Assembly (NCBI GenBank): GCA_007570785.1
Contig: ML660774.1
Coordinates: 12,671,970 to 12,735,969, forward strand
Origin: Antilocapra americana
Taxonomy: Eukaryota; Chordata; Mammalia; Artiodactyla; Antilocapridae
DNA: 64,000 bases
Reading direction: 5' to 3'
Shown here: positions 57,216-64,000 of the stretch, piece after piece
How the letters are laid out: each line of letters starts with the position of its first letter
Position numbering within the stretch: the first letter of the stretch is position 1
The notes under the pieces: generated by a model
What the model was told of the DNA's origin: nothing
Databases searched by the model: none
Seen by the model: the letters and a program-made list of their open reading frames with translations, nothing else
Made by a program: the position numbers and the translations under genes

Positions 57216-57388
57216 GGAGAGCTAAACCTATAGAATTTATGGGAAAGGAGTCTTGAAAGAAACACAGAGAAATGTAATATTTGTAGGAAGTGACGTGATC
57301 AGACACATGCCTTTGAAAGATTAATCTGATAGCTCTATATATGCAGTTTGGAAACTTGAGAGGAAGAAAGAATTAAAACGGTATTACC

Positions 57389-58611
57389 GTTAATTTTTGT
57401 GTATGATGTTAGAAAGTGTTCTAGTTTCATTCTTTTACAAGTGGCTGTCCAGTTTTCCCAGCACCACTTGTTAAAGAGATTGTCTTTTCTCCATTGTATA
57501 TTCATGCCTCCTTTGTCAAAGATAGGGGGTCCATAGATGCGTGGATTTATCTCTGGGCTTTCTATTCTGTTCCATTGATCTATATTTCTTTGTGGCAGTA
57601 CCATACTGTCTTAATGACTGTGGTTTTGTAGTATAGCCTAAAGTCAGGTAGGTTGATTCCTCCAGTTCCATTCTTCTTTCTCAAGATTGCTTTGGCTATA
57701 CGAGGTTTTTTGTATTTCCATACAAATTGTGAAGTTATTTGTCCTAATTCTCTGAAAAAGACCTCTGGTAGCTTGATAGGAATTGCATTGAATCTATAGA
57801 TTGCTCTGGGTAGTATACTCATTTTCACTATATTGATTCTTCCAATCCACGAACACGGTATATTTCTCCATCTATTTGTGTCCTCTTTGATTTCTTTCAT
57901 CAGTGTTTTATAGTTTTCTATATACAAGTCTTTTTTTTCTTTAGGTAGAAATACTCCTAAGTATTTTATTCTTTTTGTTTCGATGGTGAATGGAATTGTT
58001 TCCTTAATTTCTCTTTCTGTTTTCTCATTGTTAGTGTATAGGAATGCCAGGGATTTCTGTGTGTTGATTTTGTATCCTGAAACTTTACTATATTCACTGA
58101 TTAGCTCTAGTAATTTTCTGGTAGAGTCTTTAAGGTTTTCTATGTAAAGGATCATGTCATCTGCAAACAGAGAGAGTTTTACTTCTTCTTTTCCAATCTG
58201 GATCCCATTTATTTCTTTATCTGCTCTGATTGCTGTGGCCAAGACTTCCAAAACTATGTTGAATAGTAGTGGTGAGAGTGGGCACCCTTGTCTTGTTCCT
58301 GACTTCAGGGGAAATGCTTTCAGTTTTTCACCATTGAGGATAATGTTTGCTGTGGGTTTGTCATATATAGCTTTTATTATGTTGAGGTATGTTCCTTCTA
58401 TTCCTGCTTTTTGGAGGGTTTTTATCATAAATGGACGTTGAATTTTGTCAAAGGCTTTCTCTGCATCTATTGAGATAATCATGTGGTTTTTATTTTTCAA
58501 TTTGTTAATGTGGTGTATTACATTGATTGATTTGTGAATATTGAAGAATCCTTGCATCCCTGGGATAAAGCCTACTTGATCATGATGTATGATCTTTTTA
58601 ATGTGTTGTTG
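57389..58611 (-). pseudogene. L1 ORF2 reverse transcriptase fragment (inverted segment)
   Basis: Minus-strand reverse transcriptase domain. It starts at the inversion junction ([20 protein letters not shown]) and runs through [29 protein letters not shown] and the intact catalytic [11 protein letters not shown] (FADD codons at 58156-58167). It then passes through the thumb-like region to [13 protein letters not shown]. The frame is open to a stop at 57580, where a single shift moves it to a second frame (57604-57389, [18 protein letters not shown]). The long open frame continues upstream of 58611 only by chance, in antisense of the direct segment. The endonuclease and ORF1 are absent, so the protein cannot support retrotransposition. 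Confidence 0.95.
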
Positions 58612-59620
58612 GTGGTGCTGGGAAAACTGGACAGCCACTTGTAAAAGAATGAAACTAGAACACTTTCTAACACCATACACAAAAATTAACTCAAAATGGA
58701 TCAAAGATCTAATCATAAGACCAGAAACTATGAAACTCCTAGAGGATAACATAGGCAAAACACTCTCCGACATAAACCAAAGCGGGATCCTCTTTGACCC
58801 ACCTCCCAGAATATCGGAAATAAAAGCACGAATAAACAAATGGGACCTAATTAAAATTAAAAGCTTCTGCACAACAAAGGAAACTATAAGCAAGGTGAAA
58901 AGACAGCCTTCAGAATGGGACAAAATAAAAGCCAATGAAGCAACGGATACACAATGAATCTCAAAAATATACAAGCAACTCCTGCAGCTCCATTCTAGAA
59001 AAATAAACGACCCAATAAAAAAGTGGGCCAAAGAACTAAACAGACATTTCTCCAAAGAAGACATAAAAATGGCTAACAAACACATGAAAAGATGCTCAAC
59101 ATCACTCATTATCAGAGAAATGCAAATCAAAACCACAATGAGATATCACTTTACACCACTCAGAATGGCTGCAATCCAAAAATCTACAAGCAATAAATGC
59201 TGGAGAGGCTGTGGAGAAAAGGGAACCCTCTTACATTGTTGGTGGGAATGCAAACTAGTACAGCCACTATGGAAAACAGTGTGGAGATTCCTTAAAAAAC
59301 TGCAAATAGACCTGCCATATGACCCAGCAATCCCACTGCTGGGCATACACACTGAGGAAACCAGAATTGAAAGAGCCACGTGTACCCCAATGTTCATCGC
59401 TGCATTGTTTACAATAGCCAGGACATGGAAGCAACCTAGATGCCCATCAACTGACGAATGGATAAGAAAGCTGTGGTACATATACACAATGGAATACTAC
59501 TCAGCATTAAAAAAAAAAATTCATTTGAATCAGTTCTACTCAGGTGGATGGAACTGGAGCCTATTATCCAGAGTGAAGTAAGCCAGAAGGAAAAACAACA
59601 ATACAGTATACTAACGCATA
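58612..59620 (+). pseudogene. L1 ORF2 C-terminal fragment (direct segment)
   Basis: Sense continuation of ORF2, from [20 protein letters not shown] to the C-terminal Cys-rich region ([18 protein letters not shown]) and [13 protein letters not shown]. One in-frame stop (tga at 58955-58957, where a Trp codon would fit) splits an otherwise open frame. An A-run at about 59509-59519 then shifts the frame near the end: the older copy at 27.2-27.4 kb keeps the normal ending ([19 protein letters not shown]). Lesions are few, in agreement with a fairly recent insertion. Confidence 0.93.
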
Positions 59621-59984
59621 TATATGGAATTTAGAAAGATGGTAACGAGAACCCTGCATGTGAGACAACAAAAGGAACCCGGATGTATAGAACAGACTCG
59701 TGGACTCTGTAGAAGAGGGTAAGGGTGGGATGATATGGGAGAATGGCATTGAAACATGTTAATTAACATATGTGAAATCAATCGCCAGCCCAGGATTGAT
59801 GCTCGGGGCTAGTGCACCGAGATGTCCCGGGGCGGGGGGGCAGAGTTGAGAGGGAAGAGGGGGTGGGGTTCTGGAGGGGGAGCATATGTAAACCCAGGGC
59901 GGTTTCATGTCATTGTATGGCAAAACCAACACAATAAAGTAAAGAAAATTAAAAAACAAACAAACAAAAAAAAAACGGTATTAC

Positions 59985-60259
59985 ATTGGAAGGAGCCTAG
60001 TGCAGCCTACTCTATACTATTTGTAAATTTTATGACTCCATTTCAAAATAAAAAGTGAAAAATTGTACTGTAGTATTCTTAAGTTGTAATCATGATTGAA
60101 ATTTCAAAAGTAATGAAATGGAAATATATGGAAAAATAATTAAGGGGAAAAGTATCAAATTTGCCTCAATTTAGTGTACTTTGCTTTACACACTTGCATT
60201 AACGTGAGCTTGCTGTTTAGATATTTATTAGCATGCTCAAATTGAGTGCTTTGAACTTC
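59985..60259. other. Unassigned sequence
   Basis: Unique-looking flank of the L1 insertion. Confidence 0.45.
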
Positions 60260-60792
60260 AGTAGCCAACAATCCACAGAAATACACGATGGGCCGTTGCT
60301 CTATCATCTATCTACTAATCAGTAGCAGTCGCTTATAGATATGAGCTGCAGTTGATGGCTTGGCACCTCAGGTCACAGTCTCTGTGCTCACCTCAAATTT
60401 CACCCGCATTGTCACTTTGCACTGATAGCATTTGACCTCAAGATCACTGTGCATTTTTCTACCCTCTTTGAAGCTGCAGGAGCCCTCTAGGTCCACATGT
60501 ACACACAGCCCAGAATTACAGAGCACCCGTGTCCCCAGGAGATGTCTTGTAGGACATGGTACTGGGGCTAGTGGATTAATGCCTAAGCCTTCTGTACTTT
60601 AGGAGTAAAATTCTGTGAGGCCTTCTATATTCTTCCCAGGGTCTCAGTGGAATCAAACCCCCATGGTCCACAGTAGCAACCTATATAATTGGTTCTCCCT
60701 TACTCCTTAATCCTTCCTTTTTCCTCACTCCTGCTTCTTAGGGTTCCGTAACAAATAAATTCCCTAAATAAATTACCCTTCCTCAAATCCTT
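60260..60792. mobile_element. Possible ancient repeat, left part
   Basis: The last 100 bases (GCTTCTTAGGGTTCCGTAAC, AAATAAATTACCCTTCCTCA) and the text after the SINE (TTTGTCTCAGCCTCTGCTCT) read as one old mammalian repeat end interrupted by the SINE. The 5' extent is uncertain and the family unnamed. Confidence 0.4.
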
Positions 60793-60793
60793 A

Positions 60794-61001
60794 GGCCTCC
60801 CTTGTGGCTCACATAGTGAAGAATCTGCCCACAATGCAGGAAACCCAGATTCAATCCCTGGGTCAGGAAGATCCCCTGGAGAATGGAATGGCTACCCACT
60901 CCAGTATTCTTGCCTAGAGAATTCCACGAACAGAGGAGCCTGGTGGGTTATATAGCCCATGCGGCTACAAAGAGTCAGACATGACTGATAGACTAAGATA
61001 G
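60794..61001 (+). mobile_element. Bov-tA SINE
   Basis: Sense copy from GGCCTCCCTTGTGGCTCACA to AGTCAGACATGACTGATAGA. Flanks TCAAATCCTT and ACAAAATCTT may be a decayed TSD. Confidence 0.92.
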
Positions 61002-61061
61002 ACAAAATCTTTGTCTCAGCCTCTGCTCTGGGAGAGACTCACCCAAGGTTGGGACCAAAAA

Positions 61062-61369
61062 TGATCCTAGAAAGCAGAAGCCCTGGATGGAACACAGGAA
61101 GTAGATGACTCACCCATCAAATGGCAGCAGAGATGGCAATGCTGATAAAAAGTGACCTTCAATAGCATCACTAATACTCATTAATTCACTTCAGATTGAT
61201 GGAGATGAAGTAGAGGTGGAAGAGAAAGGGCTGGATTATTCAGTAGCTGTAGCACATAAACAAGATGAGATAGAAAGTATAAGAATTATGCATAGGCAAG
61301 TCTTATCTCTCTTGGAATCTTAAAAAAAAAAGGCTCCTATTAGTAAGCTATCAACAGAAGCCGACTTGC
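61062..61369. other. Unassigned sequence
   Basis: Nothing recognised. Confidence 0.45.
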
Positions 61370-61715
61370 AGCTTATCTTACATTTGACAGTTTGTATCTT
61401 TTACTCCCTTACCCCTATATTGCCCTTTCTTCTTTCCCTCTCCCCACTGGTAGCTACTAGCTTGTTCTCTATAGCTGTGAGGCTACATCTGTTTTGTTAT
61501 ATTCATTAGTTTGTTGTATTTTTTACATTCCACAGATAACTGATATCATGCAGTATTTGTCCTTCTTTGACTTATTTCACTTAGCATCATACCCTCCAAG
61601 TCCATCCATGTTGCTACAAAGGCATTATTTTATAATTTTTTATGACTGAGTAGTAGTCTATTGTATATATATTCCACATCTTCATTATCCATTCATCTGT
61701 TGATGGACACTTAGT
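61370..61715 (-). mobile_element. L1 3'UTR/ORF2 end fragment
   Basis: Reverse-oriented L1: GGTAGCTACTAGCTTGTTCT, CTGATATCATGCAGTATTTG, TCCAAGTCCATCCATGTTGC, ATCCATTCATCTGTTGATGG in the expected order. This is older than the L1 at 57.4-60 kb. Confidence 0.85.
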
Positions 61716-62413
61716 TTCTACTTAGCACTTTTTAAACATTCAGTTGAGTTTAACTGTGCAGTTTAAAATATCTTTGTGATTGTCATACCATATTTGGCCA
61801 TGTGAAAATAATTGCACATATAAAAACACCTGTTATCAGAAATAGTATTTAAATTCTCCAAGACAAATGTGTATGAAAGCATTAGAAAATCCAACTGAAA
61901 ATCTGGAAAACAAAAATCTTCTAATCAAATCTGTAAGTTTGCATTTCCAACAAAGTAGATTTTTATGAAAAAACAAAACAAAACAAAACATTTTTTAATT
62001 TTTTACTCATAAAGCAAAACTACCAAATTCTGCACATAAGAGGGTTTGCCAAAAGAACAAATGCACTCTTATGGAGTTTTTTTTTGTTGTTGTTATTTAA
62101 ACTTCTAATCTAGTTCAACCAGATTAGAAGACATTTCTATTTAGTGTAAAAAATCACATTCCCACAGATTGCAATAACCCTGAACCAAACTTTGATATAA
62201 GAAGAATTATTCTCTAATTGGTTTAGTCAACAATTTCAAGTCAGAATTTAGACAGCTTTAAATTAGTTACAAGGTAACAATTAGCTCAAAAGATTCATCT
62301 GAATAATTAACCTACTCCATCTTCTAATTAAATCATGAATGCAATCACTAGTCCTCATAACCATTACAGAAAAAAAAATTACAGTAAATATAAAGGAAGT
62401 CAATAAACAAGTC
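61716..62413. other. Unassigned AT-rich sequence
   Basis: Includes a short (AAAAC)n run at about 61971-61990 and a hairpin at 62102-62130. No gene. Confidence 0.45.
62102..62130. repeat. Perfect 10-bp inverted repeat
   Basis: CTTCTAATCT at 62102-62111 and its reverse complement at 62121-62130, with a 9-base loop. Isolated. Confidence 0.65.
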
Positions 62414-62422
62414 ATGAGGAAA

Positions 62423-63445
62423 CTCAGTTCAGTTCAGTCGCTCAGTCATATCCAACTCTGTGACCGCATGGACTGCAGCATGCCAGTCCTCCCTCTCCAT
62501 CACCAACTCCCGAACCTTGCTCAAACTCAAGTCCATCGAGTCAGTGATACCATCCAACCATCTCATCCTCTGTCGTCCCCTTCTCCTCCTGCCTTCAGTC
62601 TTTCCCAGCATCAGTGTCTTTTCCAATAAGTCAAACTCAACATTCAGAAAACTAAGATCATGGCATCTGGTCCCATCACTTCATGGTAAATAAATGGGGC
62701 AACAGTGGACACAGTGAGAGACTTTATTTTTTGGAGCTCCGAAATCACTGCAGATGGTGACTGCAGCCATGAAATTAAAAGATGCTTGCTCCTTGGTAGA
62801 AAAGCTATGACCAACCTAGACAGCATATTGAGAAGCAGAGACTTACTTACATATTGAAAAGCAGACCTTACTCTGCCAGCTAAGGTCTGTCTCGTCAAAG
62901 CTATGATCTTTCCAGTAGTCATGTATGGATGGGAGAGTTGGACCATAAAGAAAGCTGAGCACCAAAGAACTGATGCTTTTTTGCTGTGGTGTTGGAGAAG
63001 ATTCCTGAGAGTCCCTTGGACTGCAAGGAGATCCAACCAGTCTATCCTAAAGGAAATCAGTCCTGAATATTCATTGGAAGGACTGATGCTGAAGCTGAAA
63101 CTCCAATCCTTTGGCCACCTGATGTGAAGAACTGACTCATTGGAAAAGACCCTGATCAAGACCCAGTTTCCCCCACAGTCAGTCTCTCCCATCAGGAAAC
63201 TTCCATAAGCCTCTTATCCTTATCCTGGAGAGGGCAGACAGAATGAAAACCCCAATCACAGAAAACTAATCAAACTAATCACATGGACCACAGCCTTGTC
63301 TAACTCAGTGAAACTGTGAGCCATGTCATGTAGGGCCACCCAAGACGGACGGGTCCTGGTGGAGAGTTCTGACAAAACGCGGTCCACTGGAGAAGGGAAT
63401 GGCAAACCACTTCAGCATTCTTGCCTTGAGAACTGCATGAACAGT
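62423..63445 (-). mobile_element. Composite, inverted BovB insertion
   Basis: Three BovB segments lie inside one pair of 9-base direct repeats, ATGAGGAAA at 62414-62422 and 63446-63454. 62423-62636 is the BovB 3' end in reverse. 62637-63155 is the BovB C-terminal region in sense, ending at ATTGGAAAAGACCCTGAT, so about 20 bases overlap the 5' edge of the first segment. 63156-63445 is sense sequence from the BovB 5' part (AGTTTCCCCCACAGTCAGTC, CACATGGACCACAGCCTTGT, GAGAAGGGAATGGCAAACCA). The first two segments have the twin-priming layout; the third requires a jump from the 5' part to the 3' part of a BovB template. Confidence 0.85.
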
Positions 63446-63454
63446 ATGAGGAAA

Positions 63455-64000
63455 TTGCCATATCCTAATTCTTGGTCAAGATTCTCTGAAACTGGAGAGT
63501 AATGTAAAATATAAAACTGTCTTGCTTTTGTATATGTAGAGTAAGCTATTTACATATTACCCTGTTCAGGGGCACCCAAAAGATGACTATTTGCTCAGAC
63601 ATAACTGTCAGCTTCATAGAGTTTTAGGGACAAAAGAGCCTTACCAGTCTAACTCACAGTCCTTTGGTTTGCGGAAGATAAACTCACCAGTCAGGAAGTG
63701 GCAGAGCTAAGACTCCAGCCTTCCTTTCCCTGAGGCTTCATAATTCCCAATACTCTGTGAGGTCGCAAATGTGATGCTTCCTAAAATAATTCCAAGACTA
63801 CAATACTGGAAGATCTTAAAAAAGTGTTTCACAAGGAAGGAAGCTATGGACCAAAGGTGGACAGTGCTGCATCAGAGTTACCCAGGGTATTCTGTGGCAA
63901 CTTCACAGACTTTTATTTGCTCCTGTAGACTGTGGGTATTCACACTGGTTACCTAATGCATTAGATTTGATTCCTATACAAATTTAATTGACCTGCATGG
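63455..64000. other. Mostly unassigned; possible ancient repeat at 63600-63735
   Basis: 63600-63735 (AGTCTAACTCACAGTCCTTT, then AGGAAGTGGCAGAGCTAAGA) faintly resembles an old CR1/L3 or MIR3-type repeat. The rest is unrecognised. Confidence 0.35.

Larger units (their letters stand above)
57388..59971 (+). mobile_element. L1 LINE with 5' inversion (twin priming), 2.6 kb
   Basis: One insertion made of an inverted segment (57388-58611, minus) and a direct segment (58612-59971, plus) that ends in the 3'UTR and an A-rich tail. The perfect 13-base TSD AAAACGGTATTAC flanks it at 57375-57387 and 59972-59984. The bottom-strand junction reads TTTT/AA, the L1 endonuclease consensus. The same L1 bases occur at 57389-57467 (inverted) and 58612-58690 (direct) with one visible difference, a 79-base overlap typical of twin priming. 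The G-rich 3'UTR tract is at 59827-59881. Confidence 0.96.

Noticed and set aside
58612..59136. Upstream half of the 518-codon minus-strand frame (57580-59136)
   Set aside because: It is antisense of the direct L1 segment; true L1 coding on the minus strand starts only at the inversion junction near 58611.
1..64000. CRISPR array, bacterial operon, phage or other prokaryotic system
   Set aside because: No regularly spaced identical repeats, no densely packed coding frames and no ribosome-binding sites; repeat content is that of a ruminant nuclear genome.

Overview
The window looks like an intergenic or deep-intronic stretch of a ruminant (most likely bovid) nuclear genome. The diagnosis rests on repeats: many Bov-tA/Bov-A SINEs (tRNA-Glu head plus Bov-A unit), many copies of the RTE-type LINE BovB, artiodactyl L1 3' ends carrying the pyrimidine/purine-rich 3'UTR, and a short ruminant-type mariner palindrome. 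Beneath these lie older mammalian repeats (MIR, L2, MLT1-type LTRs, Tigger and hAT-Charlie DNA transposons, old L1). I cannot tell cattle, sheep and goat apart from this sequence alone.

I find no host protein-coding exon, RNA gene, CRISPR array or bacterial/viral operon that I would defend. Every recognisable open frame belongs to reverse transcriptase or endonuclease remnants of BovB and L1, or is antisense noise across SINEs and LINEs. Much of the sequence is AT-rich and unassigned.

Layout. 0-5 kb: two L1 3'UTR pieces, an L2-like stretch, a purine tract, a BovB and two SINEs. 7.9-9.4 kb: an L1 split by a BovB with a 14-bp target-site duplication (TSD). 11-20 kb: an old L1 split by two SINEs, then a cluster of nested elements (BovB, MLT1-type LTR inside another old repeat, Tigger, L1 split by a SINE, hAT element), a G-rich block and a (TG)n microsatellite. 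20.5-22.7 kb: a 2.2-kb BovB. 26.1-31.6 kb: a BovB abutted by an L1, a short BovB and the longest BovB (2.9 kb, with endonuclease and RT remnants). 33-46 kb: sparse, with SINEs, truncated BovBs, MIR, MLT1 and a mariner MITE. 46.8-57.2 kb: a small inverted L1, a Tigger split by a BovB, L2, and two copies of an old repeat I cannot name. 57.4-60 kb: a young-looking L1 with a 5' inversion. 62.4-63.5 kb: a rearranged BovB.

The most interesting content is mechanistic. Three separate LINE insertions carry 5' inversions of the twin-priming kind, each with a short overlap at the inversion and flanking direct repeats. Two are L1. The third is BovB, an RTE-clade element, and it also contains a jump between distant parts of the BovB sequence inside one pair of 9-bp repeats. 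I see no undescribed gene system and do not claim one. Repeat family names come from memory of consensus sequences, not from a database search. Boundaries without a stated TSD are good to about 10-30 bases.
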